Source: Holophagae bacterium (GTDB lineage: Bacteria > Acidobacteriota > Holophagae > Acanthopleuribacterales > Acanthopleuribacteraceae). Taken from it: a stretch of 64,000 nucleotides of DNA. The stretch is from NCBI GenBank assembly GCA_030429565.1, contig JAUIFE010000001.1:682001-746000 (forward strand), written 5' to 3'. The stretch's first letter is position 1; each line of letters starts with the position of its first letter. Shown here piece by piece: positions 9,304-19,216 of the stretch. Under the pieces are notes generated by a model. That model saw nothing but the letters and a program-made list of their open reading frames with translations. It ran no database searches and had not been told where the DNA came from. The position numbers and the translations under genes were made by a program.

Positions 9304-9864
9304 TCAGGCGCTGAAGTCGCCGATATGTTCGTGGTAAACGGTGTCAAATGCCGCTTCCAAATGGGCGTTGGTGCCGCGCAACACATCAACGACGGCTTTC
9401 GCCCAATTGAAGTATTCAGCACAACGAGGTTTCGCCCAACCAACCGGCGGCACGCGCACAATGTCGCGCAAATTGCTAATCTTGTCACCGAGTTTGATCA
9501 AACACGCACCACTGCTGATGTGCGCAGCCCGTTCTAATTGGGCGGCCTTGCGCTGCTTGCGCGAGAGGCTGGTATCGTCGCTAACCTCGTCAACATACAG
9601 GCGGACTTGACCGCCAAAAATCTGTTCGACTTCTTCCAAAGACGTATCGGTGTCCTCGACGGTGTCGTGCAAAATGGCGCCGACCAAAACAGCTTCGTCG
9701 CGAACCCCACCTTCAAACCACAAAATATGAGCGACTTCCAAAGGGTGGTTGATGTAAGGCGAACCGGCGGGGTCCTTACGCCGTTGGTTGCGATGTTTGT
9801 CGGCGGCAAAGGAGGCGGCCCGCAAAATCGCACCAGCTATCAGGAAATCTGCATTATTAACCAT
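9304..9864 (-). CDS. MESH1-like HD-domain (p)ppGpp 3'-pyrophosphohydrolase
   Basis: 186 residues from the ATG at 9864; the longer frame to 10026 adds unrelated sequence. It is a compact single-domain RelA/SpoT-type hydrolase: His40 in YINHP, His66-Asp67 plus Glu70-Asp71 in LHDTVED, and Asp127 in LGDKISNL are the expected Mn-binding and catalytic residues. The opening KHRNQRRKDPAG and the later GWAKPRCAEYFNWA closely follow the animal MESH1 pattern, which cleaves ppGpp and also NADPH. It has no synthetase, TGS or ACT domain, so it is a small alarmone hydrolase rather than a full SpoT. It is followed by a GNAT gene on the same strand. Confidence 0.88.
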   Translation of the reverse strand: MVNNADFLIAGAILRAASFAADKHRNQRRKDPAGSPYINHPLEVAHILWFEGGVRDEAVLVGAILHDTVEDTDTSLEEVEQIFGGQVRLYVDEVSDDTSLSRKQRKAAQLERAAHISSGACLIKLGDKISNLRDIVRVPPVGWAKPRCAEYFNWAKAVVDVLRGTNAHLEAAFDTVYHEHIGDFSA

Positions 9865-10146
9865 GGCGTACCCCAGATCGGAACCGGCTATCGCGGGAGG
9901 TTTCCGCGCGCAGGTGTTGGCAACACCGGCGGCACCAAACCACGAGTCGGCAGTCGCCACCACGAGCCACACAAGCCCAGGTCGCGGTTCACGGGTGCGG
10001 TTACAAGCGTACCCTCGATTCGTCACGTCATTATTAGATATCGACGCAAAGGGCGCCTTTCATGAGAAAGTCACCCCAAAACGTGCATGCACGACGGCGC
10101 GGCGCAACCACGCCGTCGTGATGCACAGGTCAAACCAACAGCGCGG

Positions 10147-11403
10147 TTAGCGTGACGCGCCACCGATATCACGGCGATAGTGTTTGCCGGCGAAGTCAAT
10201 CTTATCGACCAACTGATAAGCACGCGTGCGCGCCGCCTGCAAATTGGCGTCCCAAGCGGTTAACCCCAAAACGCGTCCACCGGCCGTGACAAGACCGCTG
10301 TGGCCGTCGCTTTTGGTTCCGGCCTGAAATACGACGCCCTGTTCATAAGCACCGACACCGGTAATTTTGTCGCCTTTGCGCGGCGCACGCGGATAACCCT
10401 CGGCGGCCAGAACCACACATACAGCATGACCGTCGTGCCATTTCAAAGGCGGCTCGGTTTGTAAGGTACCGGTAGCAGCTTGGTGCAGAATCGGCAACAA
10501 GTCCGTTTGCAGCAAGGGCAGGATCACCTGGGTTTCGGGATCGCCGAAACGCACGTTGAACTCCAACACCTTGGGACCGTTCCAAGTCAGCATGAGACCG
10601 GCAAACAATACGCCGCGGAAGGGTTGTCCTTCGCGTTGCATGTGCTCAAAAACGGGCCGTGCAATTTCTTCCTCAATGCGGGTCATCAACTCGGGTGTCA
10701 CCATTGGACTGGGCGCGAAGGTCCCCATGCCGCCGGTGTTGGGACCTTTGCCGTCCTCATACAGGGTTTTGTGATCTTGGGCGGTGATGAGCGGGATAAA
10801 ACGTTCGCCGTCGCAAATGATGTGGACCGATGCCTCGGTACCGGTCAAAAATTCTTCCACGACCACGGTACTGCCGGCTGCGCCGAAACGCCCCTCTTGC
10901 AGCGCTTCGCGTAAGGCGGCTTGCGCCTCCAGTTCGGTTTGGCAAATCGTCACGCCTTTGCCCCCGGCAAGGCCGTCGGCCTTAATCACAATCGGCAAGC
11001 TTTGTTCGGCAACATACGCCAGCGCCGGTTCCAATTCGGTGAAGGCCTGGTAGGCGGCGGTGGGAATGCCGGTCGCATCCATGACCTGTTTGGCAAAAGC
11101 TTTGCTGCCTTCCAAACGCGCGGCGGCGGCGGAGGGCCCAAAACAAGCGACGCCGATTTCGGCAAGGCGGTCGGCAATGCCGTCAACCAGAGGTTGTTCG
11201 GGACCCACAATCACCAGATCAACCGCGTTTTCGCGCGCAAATTCCACCAAAGCCGCGTTATCAGCAAGCGACACATTGCGGCCCAACTCAGCGGTGCCGG
11301 GATTGCCCGGTGTAAAAAACAATTCGGTCAGCAACGGAGACTGTTTCAATTTCCAGCCAAGCGCGTGTTCGCGTCCGCCAGAGCCCAGTACTAGCACTTT
11401 CAT
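10147..11403 (-). CDS. purD: phosphoribosylamine-glycine ligase
   Basis: 418 residues, the usual GARS length. It catalyses ATP-dependent joining of glycine to 5-phosphoribosylamine, the second step of de novo purine synthesis. The N-terminal domain opens MKVLVLGSGGREHALGWKL. The ATP-grasp region includes KADGLAGGKGVTI and the metal-binding LEFNVRFGDPETQ, and the C-terminal domain has YPRAPRKGD. AGAGG precedes the ATG by about six bases. It lies downstream of a thiolase gene but behind that gene's terminator, so it probably has its own promoter in the 70-base gap. No other pur gene is nearby. Confidence 0.97.
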   Translation of the reverse strand: MKVLVLGSGGREHALGWKLKQSPLLTELFFTPGNPGTAELGRNVSLADNAALVEFARENAVDLVIVGPEQPLVDGIADRLAEIGVACFGPSAAAARLEGSKAFAKQVMDATGIPTAAYQAFTELEPALAYVAEQSLPIVIKADGLAGGKGVTICQTELEAQAALREALQEGRFGAAGSTVVVEEFLTGTEASVHIICDGERFIPLITAQDHKTLYEDGKGPNTGGMGTFAPSPMVTPELMTRIEEEIARPVFEHMQREGQPFRGVLFAGLMLTWNGPKVLEFNVRFGDPETQVILPLLQTDLLPILHQAATGTLQTEPPLKWHDGHAVCVVLAAEGYPRAPRKGDKITGVGAYEQGVVFQAGTKSDGHSGLVTAGGRVLGLTAWDANLQAARTRAYQLVDKIDFAGKHYRRDIGGASR

Positions 11404-11471
11404 AATGAACCTCTACCCCATCGAAAAACGTAAACGAAGGCGCTCGAGAACGACCTCAAGCGCCATAAAAC

Positions 11472-11501
11472 AAAGGCCTCCGCGCGGTGCGGGAGGCCTT
11501 T
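11472..11501 (-). terminator. Rho-independent terminator downstream of the thiolase gene
   Basis: A perfect 10-bp inverted repeat (AAAGGCCTCC / GGAGGCCTTT) with a 10-base GC loop, followed on the minus strand by TTTGTTTT. Confidence 0.85.
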
Positions 11502-11512
11502 ACGAAGAAGCA

Positions 11513-12697
11513 CTAAAGCAACTCGATGCCGATGGCTAAACCGTTGCCGCCACCCATGCAAAGCGATGCAACACCGCGCTTGAGATCGCGCTGTTTGAGC
11601 GCGTAAATCAGCGTGGTCAAGATGCGCGCACCGGAAGCACCAATCGGGTGACCCAAGGCCACCGCACCGCCGTGGACGTTCACCCGCGCGGGATCGACCG
11701 ACAATTCGTCGACGACGGCACAGGCTTGCACGGCAAAGGCTTCGTTGAATTCGTACAGATCGACGTCACCTGCCGCCCAACCGGTTTTTTCAAACAGTTT
11801 CTTGGTAGCGGGCACGGGCGTCATCATGACCCATTCGGGCGCCAAGCCGGAGGTGGCGTAGTCAACAATTTTGGCGAGGGGTTTCAAGCCCAACTTTTCG
11901 GCTTTTTCGGCCGACATCACCACCACGGCGGAAGCACCGTCATTGATGCTGGACGCGTTGCCGGCGGTAACGGTCCCATCCTTTTTAAAAGCGGGACGCA
12001 TTTTGGCGAGTTTCTCGTAGGTACTGCCGGCACGGGGTGATTCGTCGGTGTCAACCACCACGGGATCGCCCTTGCGTTGCGGCACGGCAACCGGGGTAAT
12101 TTCGTCTTTAAAGTGACCGGCGGCAACGGCGGCGGCGGCTTTCTGCTGGGAGGCGAGCGCGTATTCGTCCATGCGCTCACGGGAAACACCGTACTTTTCG
12201 CTGACCATTTCGCCGGTAATCCCCATGTGAAAATCGTTGTAGATGTCCCACAAACCGTCGTTAATCATCGAGTCGACCACTTGTTGGTGACCCATGCGCA
12301 TGCCTTGGCGCGCTTTGGGCAACAAGTAAGGTGCGTTGGTCATGCTCTCCATGCCGCCGGCGACGGCACACTCGTAATCACCTGCTTTAATGGCTTGCGC
12401 GGCCAACATCACGGCTTTCAAACCGGAACCGCAAACTTTATTAATGGTGAAGGCACCGATGCTCTGCGGCAAACCGGCGTGAATGGCAACCTGACGCGCG
12501 GGGTTTTGACCCTGACCGGCGGGCAACACGTTGCCCATGATCACTTCCTCAACTTCGGCACCGTCGATGCCCGCCCGTTCGACGGCGGCTTTCACGGCGG
12601 CGGTTCCCAATTGAACCGCGGTCAGGCTGCTGAATGCGCCTTGGAAATTAGCAATCGGGGTGCGTACGGCACTGACAATAACGACTTCTCGCGACAT
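11513..12697 (-). CDS. acetyl-CoA C-acetyltransferase (thiolase)
   Basis: 394 residues, the standard biosynthetic-thiolase length. The catalytic triad is in place: Cys89 in [10 protein letters not shown], His350 in [10 protein letters not shown] and Cys380 in CMGGGNG. It condenses two acetyl-CoA to acetoacetyl-CoA or runs the reverse. The start at 12697 follows AAGGAGTT; a 17-residue extension is possible but lacks support. No beta-oxidation or PHB genes adjoin it, so whether it works in ketone/PHB synthesis or fatty-acid degradation cannot be told. It is the second gene in a same-strand row serS, thiolase, purD. Confidence 0.95.
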   Translation of the reverse strand: MSREVVIVSAVRTPIANFQGAFSSLTAVQLGTAAVKAAVERAGIDGAEVEEVIMGNVLPAGQGQNPARQVAIHAGLPQSIGAFTINKVCGSGLKAVMLAAQAIKAGDYECAVAGGMESMTNAPYLLPKARQGMRMGHQQVVDSMINDGLWDIYNDFHMGITGEMVSEKYGVSRERMDEYALASQQKAAAAVAAGHFKDEITPVAVPQRKGDPVVVDTDESPRAGSTYEKLAKMRPAFKKDGTVTAGNASSINDGASAVVVMSAEKAEKLGLKPLAKIVDYATSGLAPEWVMMTPVPATKKLFEKTGWAAGDVDLYEFNEAFAVQACAVVDELSVDPARVNVHGGAVALGHPIGASGARILTTLIYALKQRDLKRGVASLCMGGGNGLAIGIELL

Positions 12698-12890
12698 GGT
12701 AACTCCTTGATGACATGGTGAGCCGACCAAACCAAACCGCCGACGCACTGTGAAGGCGTCAAATCCGTCCCCGCGACATAGGTCGCACCGTTGCTGCTGT
12801 TACACATCAACCGTCCCCCCTTGGGTTGGGTCACGGCCGGCGATCGGCCAAGGCTCTGGTTAGGGTTGGTGAAGGGCACCGCGCGGGTGC

Positions 12891-14165
12891 CTAAAGCTGT
12901 TGTTTTTCGATGATGGTACGACCGCCCATGTAGGGCTGTAACACAGTCGGAATGCGGATGTTGCCTTCGGCCGTTTGGTAGTTCTCCAGGATCGCAACCA
13001 GGGTCCGACCCACGGCCAAACCGCTGCCGTTGAGGGTGTGAACCAACCCCTTGCCGGACGGCCCTTTGTAACGGATTTTGGCACGGCGCGCTTGGAAGTC
13101 GCCGAAATTGGAACAACTCGAAATTTCGCGGTAGGCCTGTTGACCCGGCAACCACACTTCGAGATCGTAACATTTGGCGGCACTGAAGCTTACGTCAGCC
13201 GAGCAGAGCAGCATAACGCGGTAAGGCAACGCAAGGCGGCGCAGGATTTCCTCGGCGTGGTCGCGCAGTTTTTCGTGTTCGGCTTCGCTATTTTCCGGCA
13301 AAACGAACTTCACCATTTCCACCTTGTGGAACTGGTGTTGGCGAATTAAACCGCGCGTATCGCGACCGTAGGACCCGGCCTCAGAGCGGAAACAAGGCGT
13401 AAACGCCTGATAGTTCAAGGGCAATTGTTTTTCGTCGAGTATTTCGTCGCGGTGCATGTTGGTCACCGGCACCTCGGCGGTGGGAATCAGGTGGTAATCA
13501 CTGCCGGCTAAGTGAAAACTGTCTTCTTTCATTTTCGGGAACTGACCCGTGCCGAACATGCTGTCACCGTTGACGATGTACGGCGGGTTAATTTCGAAGT
13601 AGCCCTGTTCGTGGTGGACATCGCACATAAAGTTAATCAGAGCCCGTTCCAAACGAGCGCCGTCACCGCGCAGCAAACAGAAGCGCGCACCGGCGATTTT
13701 GGCGGCGCGTTCGAAATCGAACAGACCGAGTTTCGTCCCCAAATCGACGTGGTCTTTGGCGTCAAAATCGAATTGGGTCGGTTCGCCGTGGACGGCAACT
13801 TGAACGTTGTCATCCTCGGAAGCACCTTGCGGTGTGGCGGCGTCGAGCATGTTGGGAATGCCCGCCAACAGCTCGTCTAAATCGCCGTTGCACTGCGCCA
13901 GTTCGGCGTCCAAGGTTTTGATACGGTCGCCGATTTCGGCAACTTGAGCTTTAACCGGTTCGACATCTTCGCCCGCTTTCATCATCTGGCCAATTTGTTT
14001 GGACTTGGTCTTGCGCTCAGATTTCAGCGTGTCGGTCTCTTTAATTAAGTCGCGGCGGCGTTGGTCGAGCGCGGCAAACGCGGACAGATCGATTTTGGAT
14101 CGGCGCGCCTGCAACATGGCTTCGACGGCCGCGAGGTCGTCGCGCAACAATTTGACATCGAACAT
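12891..14165 (-). CDS. serS: serine-tRNA ligase
   Basis: 424 residues. The N-terminal coiled-coil arm that grips tRNA-Ser spans about residues 30-105 (KETDTLKSERKTKSKQIGQ onward). The class II core includes IPTAEVPVTNMHRDE, CFRSEAGSYGRDTRGL (motif 2) and LNGSGLAVGRTLVAILENYQ (motif 3). The start at 14165 follows AGGAAA; an 11-residue extension is rejected. It charges tRNA-Ser and tRNA-Sec with serine. A strong hairpin lies just upstream in its leader. Confidence 0.97.
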   Translation of the reverse strand: MFDVKLLRDDLAAVEAMLQARRSKIDLSAFAALDQRRRDLIKETDTLKSERKTKSKQIGQMMKAGEDVEPVKAQVAEIGDRIKTLDAELAQCNGDLDELLAGIPNMLDAATPQGASEDDNVQVAVHGEPTQFDFDAKDHVDLGTKLGLFDFERAAKIAGARFCLLRGDGARLERALINFMCDVHHEQGYFEINPPYIVNGDSMFGTGQFPKMKEDSFHLAGSDYHLIPTAEVPVTNMHRDEILDEKQLPLNYQAFTPCFRSEAGSYGRDTRGLIRQHQFHKVEMVKFVLPENSEAEHEKLRDHAEEILRRLALPYRVMLLCSADVSFSAAKCYDLEVWLPGQQAYREISSCSNFGDFQARRAKIRYKGPSGKGLVHTLNGSGLAVGRTLVAILENYQTAEGNIRIPTVLQPYMGGRTIIEKQQL

Positions 14166-14506
14166 GGGGTTTCCTTTCTGTTCCGGCCGCCGCCCCATAC
14201 CGCTCCTGAGCGGTGGGGCTCGCGGTTGACATCGGGTCGGTCACGCTGTGTGAGCCCTGCCGCGATTCACAGGAAACGCGACGCATCAACCGAGTTCGCG
14301 AAGGAAAGCGAGCCTGATTTCGCATTCGGCACCTAGCATAGCGTATAAGGTCGCGATCGTCAGCCTCGTTCCACCGCTCGCTTGCAATTCACGACAGCTT
14401 CGCCAACACGGCACTCGCGGCGCACCCGAGGCTCGGCTATAATGCGCTTTTTACTTATCGAAACAGGTTTGCGCGGCCCCTGGCGGCCCGGCCGAGGAGG
14501 GTAACG
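14166..14506. other. divergent control region between serS and proB
   Basis: About 340 bases. On the serS side a hairpin with GCCCC/GGGGC and ACCGCTC/GAGCGGT arms (14192-14219) lies within 30 bases of the serS start. On the proB side a perfect TATAAT occurs at 14438-14443. No clear consensus -35 lies 17 bases before it. Confidence 0.6.
14438..14443 (+). promoter_or_regulatory. probable -10 element of the proBA promoter
   Basis: TATAAT, a perfect sigma70 -10 hexamer, lies 63 bases before the proB start. The -35 region (near 14415) is GC-rich and poor, so activity may depend on an activator. Confidence 0.55.
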
Positions 14507-15685
14507 TTGAGCCAACAAGACACGACAGCGCCGGGACCTTACCCGCTCCCACCCTGGAAACGCGCCGTCATTAAAGTCGGGAGCGCGCTGATTGCACCCG
14601 ACGGACGCGGCGTCAGCACCCGCTACCTGCTGCCCCTCGCCCGTTTGATCGCGGAAAAGCAGCGCGAAGGCAAAGAAATCGTCCTGGTCAGCTCCGGCGC
14701 CGTCGCCGCCGGCCAAGTGTTTCATGCAAAAAGTCGGCCTGGCGCCCGTTCCCTGGTGGAAAAGCAAGCGCTGGCGGCGATGGGCCAAACCAGCCTGATC
14801 CAAATGTGGTCGCGCTTTTTTGACTTCCCCTGTGCCCAAATCCTGTTAACCCATGATGACATCCTGCACCGCAAACGCTTCGTCAACGCTAAAAATACGC
14901 TGCTCACCCTGATCGGCATGGGCGCGCTCCCCATCGTCAATGAAAACGATACGGTCGCGGTCGAAGAGCTCAAGGTCGGCGACAACGACAACCTGGCGGC
15001 CCATGTTGCGGTGTTGATCGAAGCCGATTTACTGCTGATCTTCAGCGACATCGACGGCCTGTACACTGCCGATCCGCGCAAACACCCAGACGCCGAATTG
15101 ATTCGCACCGTCGAACGCGTCGATGCTTCGGTACTGGCGCGCGCCGGCGGCAGCGGGTCCAGCGTCGGCACCGGCGGCATGATCACCAAACTGCAAGCGG
15201 CGGCCAAAGCAGCCGACCGCGGCATCGACACCGTCATCCTCAACGGCAAACGCGGCCAGGCCATCGATCACCTGCTCAATGAACAGGCCGACGGCACCTT
15301 CTTTCAACGTACCGCCCAACCACAAGCCGCCAAAAAACACTGGATCAGCCACGCATTACCGGTTCAAGGCCGCATCGTCGTCGATGCCGGCGCGCGCCGG
15401 GCCTTGCTCGAAGACGGCGCCTCGTTGTTGCCCTCGGGCGTACTCGACTGCAGCGGCGACTTCCAACGCGGCGACGCGGTCGCGGTCGTTTTTCGTGACA
15501 GCACGGGCGACCAGCAGCTCGGCAAAGGGATTGTTCAGTACAACCACGCCGATTTACTGCAAATCAAAGGCGGCCAAAGCAGCGCGATACGCGAACGCCT
15601 GGGGTATGCCTATACCCCGGTCATCATTCACCGCAACGACCTCGTCACCCAAACAACGGACACAACCGCCGAGGAGACAGTATGA
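14507..15685 (+). CDS. proB: glutamate 5-kinase
   Basis: 392 residues. It phosphorylates glutamate to gamma-glutamyl phosphate, the first committed step of proline synthesis. The start codon is TTG at 14507, preceded by GAGGAGGG. The amino-acid-kinase domain shows VIKVGSALI, VSSGAVAAG, NENDTVAVEELKVGDND, FSDIDGLYTADPR and GTGGMITKLQAA. A C-terminal PUA domain (about residues 290-385) is present, as in the E. coli-type enzyme. Its stop overlaps the proA start by four bases (ATGA), so translational coupling is expected. Feedback inhibition by proline is known for the family. Confidence 0.97.
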   Translation: MSQQDTTAPGPYPLPPWKRAVIKVGSALIAPDGRGVSTRYLLPLARLIAEKQREGKEIVLVSSGAVAAGQVFHAKSRPGARSLVEKQALAAMGQTSLIQMWSRFFDFPCAQILLTHDDILHRKRFVNAKNTLLTLIGMGALPIVNENDTVAVEELKVGDNDNLAAHVAVLIEADLLLIFSDIDGLYTADPRKHPDAELIRTVERVDASVLARAGGSGSSVGTGGMITKLQAAAKAADRGIDTVILNGKRGQAIDHLLNEQADGTFFQRTAQPQAAKKHWISHALPVQGRIVVDAGARRALLEDGASLLPSGVLDCSGDFQRGDAVAVVFRDSTGDQQLGKGIVQYNHADLLQIKGGQSSAIRERLGYAYTPVIIHRNDLVTQTTDTTAEETV

Positions 15686-16959
15686 ATCAGTCAGTAGCCG
15701 GTCACTTCGATTCCGAAACGCTCACCGCCATGGCCCGTGCCTGCCGCAAGGCTTCACGGGGTCTGGCCCGCGCCGACAGCGCGCGCAAAAATGCCCTTCT
15801 GCTGGATATCGCCACACGCCTGGAACAGGCCACGACCGACATCCTCACCGCCAATCAACGCGACCTCGCGGCGGCTCCGGCATACGGTCTCAGCGACGCC
15901 ATGATCGACCGGTTGCGGCTCGACGCCGAACGCATCGGTAACATCGCAACCTCGGTGCGCGAGGTCGCAGCCCTGCGCGATCCGGTCGGAGAAATCAGCC
16001 ACATGAACGAACAAGCGGGCGGGATTCAGGTTGGCAAGATGCGCATTCCACTGGGTGTGATTTGCATGATCTATGAGTCGCGCCCCAACGTCACCGTCGA
16101 CGCGGCGGTGCTGGCCCTCAAATCGGGAAACGGCATCATCCTGCGCGGCGGTAAGGAAGCCTTTCATTCCAATCACGCTTTCGCGGCGGTGATTGGCGCG
16201 GCTTTGGCAGCGGCGGGCTTCGACGCGGCGGCGGTTTCACTGGTGCCGACCACCGACCGCGCGGCCATGAACCATCTGCTCACGCTAGAGGAAGAGATCG
16301 ACCTGGTGATTCCACGCGGGGGTGAAGGCCTGATTCGCTTCGTCAGTCAAACCAGCCGCATCCCAGTCATAAAACACTACAAAGGCGTGTGCCACTTGTA
16401 TGTCGATGCAGCAGCGGCGCCCGAGATGGCGGAAGCGCTGTTGATCAACGGAAAAACCCACCGGCCAGGCGTGTGTAACGCCTTGGAAACGCTATTGGTG
16501 CACCGCGACATCGCCGAACGTTTTTTGCCGCGTGCGCTGGCGGCCCTGGCCGAGAAAGGCGTTGAAGTGCGCGGCTGCGAGCAAACCCGAACCTTCAGCG
16601 CGGCGGTCGTCCCCGCCACCGACGCCGACTACCACGCCGAATTCCTCGACCTGATCATTGCGATCAAAGTGGTCGACCACTACGACGCGGCCTTGGCCCA
16701 TATCGAAACCTACGGATCCAACCACAGCGAAGTCATTTGCACCAACGACTACGACCGCGCCCAGGCCTTTGTGCGCGATGTCGACGCTTCGGCGGTGTTG
16801 GTCAACGCCAGCTCGCGGTTCAACGACGGCGGCCAATTGGGATTGGGTTGCGAGATCGGCATTTCCACCACCAAGCTGCACGCTTACGGGCCGATGGGCC
16901 TCGCCTCGTTGACGACGGAAAAGTTTGTTGTCCTGGGCCGAGGTCAAATCCGGCACTAA
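15682..16959 (+). CDS. proA: glutamate-5-semialdehyde dehydrogenase
   Basis: 425 residues. It reduces gamma-glutamyl phosphate to glutamate semialdehyde using NADPH, directly following ProB. Family motifs are IPLGVICMIYESRPNVTVDA, LKSGNGIILRGGKEA, the nucleophile-region THRPGVCNALETLL with the catalytic Cys, and NASSRFNDGGQLGLGCEIGI. It has its own GAGGAG ribosome binding site inside the end of proB and overlaps it by four bases. No proC is visible in the window. Confidence 0.97.
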   Translation: MNQSVAGHFDSETLTAMARACRKASRGLARADSARKNALLLDIATRLEQATTDILTANQRDLAAAPAYGLSDAMIDRLRLDAERIGNIATSVREVAALRDPVGEISHMNEQAGGIQVGKMRIPLGVICMIYESRPNVTVDAAVLALKSGNGIILRGGKEAFHSNHAFAAVIGAALAAAGFDAAAVSLVPTTDRAAMNHLLTLEEEIDLVIPRGGEGLIRFVSQTSRIPVIKHYKGVCHLYVDAAAAPEMAEALLINGKTHRPGVCNALETLLVHRDIAERFLPRALAALAEKGVEVRGCEQTRTFSAAVVPATDADYHAEFLDLIIAIKVVDHYDAALAHIETYGSNHSEVICTNDYDRAQAFVRDVDASAVLVNASSRFNDGGQLGLGCEIGISTTKLHAYGPMGLASLTTEKFVVLGRGQIRH

Positions 16960-17261
16960 GGCGAAAAGCGTGTTTATCAAGTCACTTTAGCCGCTTTGCG
17001 GCAAGTAAGCGCGCACCCGTGCCGATTTGTGGTTAAAATAAGCAACACTTCGCTTTTTTGCCGTTTATTTTGCCGATTGAGCCGGTTTCACACGACGGTG
17101 GTCGGGGTCAAGACCACCCGTGAAACACCTTATACATGGTTTGTTTGCTCATCGAATCCGGTAACGGCAATCAATGGGAGGACATTTTTATCGCAATTCA
17201 CACCCAGCCGAACCGGATCGGGCCCTTGTTCTATGTGTGAATTGAAAAGAGGATGGTAACC
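16960..17261. other. leader region upstream of the GH15/OtsAB pair
   Basis: About 300 bases. It contains a two-part stem-loop (17085-17126) and a TATACA (about 17131-17136) that could serve as a -10. No gene is supported. Confidence 0.5.
17085..17126 (+). promoter_or_regulatory. strong stem-loop upstream of the trehalose genes
   Basis: Outer arms GTTTCAC/GTGAAAC and inner arms GGTGGTC/GACCACC are separated by a small asymmetric bulge, with an eight-base loop. There is no T-tract, so this is not a simple terminator. It could be an operator or an RNA element. Confidence 0.45.
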
Positions 17262-19058
17262 ATGGATTACGGCCTGGTTGGCAACTGCCAATACAATGCC
17301 TTGATCGACCACTTCGGGAACGTGGTGTGGCTGTGCTGGCCGCGCTTCGACGCTAGTTTTGTTTTCGGCGGCTTACTCGATGCCGACAAAGGCGGCCGAT
17401 TTCGCATTTCACCGGGGGACGGAAGCCCGGGAAAACAGGAATACATCAACAACACCAACGTGCTGCGCACGGTATTCCACAACGAACGCGGCAGCTTTGA
17501 GATTCTCGATTTCGCCCCGCGTTTTGTATTATTCGAACGCTACCACAAGCCAACCAAACTATTTCGCATCGTGCGACCGCTCAGCGGTGAGCCGGTGGTG
17601 CGCGTTGAAATCGAACCCAAAGGCGACTACGGCCGGGTGACGCCGCGCGCGGTTTTTGGCAGCAATCACATCCGCTACAACGGCCTCGACCAAGAGCTGC
17701 GCCTAACAACCAACGCCTCGCTCAACTTGATCAGCGAACAACGCGAGATGGTGTTGCGCGAGCCTTTGTATTTTGTGCTGAGTTACGGCGAACCGTTGGA
17801 AGCCAGTTTAGAACATACCGCCAAAGAATTTTTGGAACGCACCATTAAGTACTGGCAAACCTGGGTCAAACACTGTTATTTGCCGCTTGAATACCAAAGC
17901 GCAGTGATCCGCTCGGCCCTGGTGTTGAAGATTCACCAGTTTGAAGATACGGGCGCGATTATCGCGGCCACCACGACGAGTATTCCCGAGGCCGAAGGCA
18001 CGGTCCGCAACTGGGATTACCGTTACTGTTGGATGCGCGACGCCATGTTCTCACTGCTGGCGCTGCAACGCTTGACGCAGTTCGAAGAGCTCGAGGGGTT
18101 TGTCTGCTACTTGCGCAACCTCACCGAAAGTTCCCACGCCAACGGCGAACGTCTGCAGCCGGTGTACGGTATCAGCGGGGAACACGCACTCATCGAACAG
18201 ATCCTCGACCATCTCGAAGGTTATCGCGGCCACCAGCCGGTCCGCATCGGCAACCAAGCCTACGAACACCTGCAGCACGATGTCTACGGCGAGCTGGTCC
18301 TGGCAATTAGTCAGCTTTTCTTGGATCAGCGCTTTATCAACCCCGACGAAAGCATGCCGATCAACCTACTCACACGGCTTTTGGGTCACATCGAAACCTA
18401 CTTGGAAGCCAAGGACGCGGGCCTGTGGGAGTTTCGCGGCATCGCCCAACTTCACACCTTTACCTTGCTAATGCACTGGGCGGGGGCGCTGATGGTTCGC
18501 CAAATCGGCGAAACCCATGACCTGCCGGAGCTGACCAGCAAGGCCGAAACCCTGTACCAACGCGCCGCCGCTCTGATCGAAGACCAATGTTGGGACGAAC
18601 AACTCGGCGCCTACACCATCGCAGCCGGTGTCGACGCGCTGGATGCCTCACTGCTGATGATGATCAACCTCGGCTACCTCGACCGCGATCATCCACGTGC
18701 CAACCGTCACCTCGATACCATCGCTCAACGGCTCGACGCGGGGCACGGTCTCATTCATCGCTACACCATGCAGGACGACTTCGGCGCCACTGAGAACGCC
18801 TTCTTGATCTGTTCCTTTTGGTTGGCCGAAGCCTATGCGCGCCTCGGCCGCACGGCCGAAGCCGAAACCCTGTTCAAAAGATTGCTGGAAGCCGCCAACC
18901 CCTTGGGCCTTTACAGCGAAGATTTGGACCCCAAAAGCGGTGAACAGTGGGGTAACTTCCCGCAAACCTACTCCCACGTCGGTTTGATCAACGCCGCTTT
19001 TGCACTGGCCCGCAAGGATGAAGGCCACGGTTTCTTTAATCCCCAGCGCTACCGCTAA
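17262..19058 (+). CDS. glycoside hydrolase family 15 protein (glucoamylase/trehalase type)
   Basis: 598 residues from the ATG at 17262, which sits nine bases after AGAGG; the ATG at 17253 would abut the ribosome binding site. The N-terminal super-sandwich domain opens MDYGLVGNCQYNALIDHFGN and includes the family-typical VVWLCWPRFDAS. The (alpha/alpha)6 catalytic barrel begins near residue 240 with VRNWDYRYCWMRD (about 249-261). No signal peptide is present, so it is cytoplasmic. Family members hydrolyse alpha-glucosides such as trehalose or glycogen-derived oligosaccharides. The next gene makes trehalose, which favours trehalose or glycogen turnover, but the substrate is not fixed by sequence. 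Confidence 0.92.
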   Translation: MDYGLVGNCQYNALIDHFGNVVWLCWPRFDASFVFGGLLDADKGGRFRISPGDGSPGKQEYINNTNVLRTVFHNERGSFEILDFAPRFVLFERYHKPTKLFRIVRPLSGEPVVRVEIEPKGDYGRVTPRAVFGSNHIRYNGLDQELRLTTNASLNLISEQREMVLREPLYFVLSYGEPLEASLEHTAKEFLERTIKYWQTWVKHCYLPLEYQSAVIRSALVLKIHQFEDTGAIIAATTTSIPEAEGTVRNWDYRYCWMRDAMFSLLALQRLTQFEELEGFVCYLRNLTESSHANGERLQPVYGISGEHALIEQILDHLEGYRGHQPVRIGNQAYEHLQHDVYGELVLAISQLFLDQRFINPDESMPINLLTRLLGHIETYLEAKDAGLWEFRGIAQLHTFTLLMHWAGALMVRQIGETHDLPELTSKAETLYQRAAALIEDQCWDEQLGAYTIAAGVDALDASLLMMINLGYLDRDHPRANRHLDTIAQRLDAGHGLIHRYTMQDDFGATENAFLICSFWLAEAYARLGRTAEAETLFKRLLEAANPLGLYSEDLDPKSGEQWGNFPQTYSHVGLINAAFALARKDEGHGFFNPQRYR

Positions 19059-19216
19059 CCCCGCGATATCGCCCGATGGACGCACGCAGCGGGTCGTCTT
19101 TCGAACATTTCCGCACCGGACCTGTTCCCCCAGCCTCGATCTACCACATGGTGCGCGAAAGACCCCGACTCCCCAGTTTACCGATGAAATGGTTCGCCCT
19201 CAGGAGTGCAACAGCC

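Noticed and set aside
12875..12891. Hairpin GGCACC/GGTGCC at the serS stop as a terminator
   Set aside because: Only six base pairs, it overlaps the stop codon and no T-tract follows.
12622..13173. Minus-strand frame bridging the thiolase-serS gap
   Set aside because: It overlaps both real genes in another frame; the gap is only 190 bases and shows no gene.
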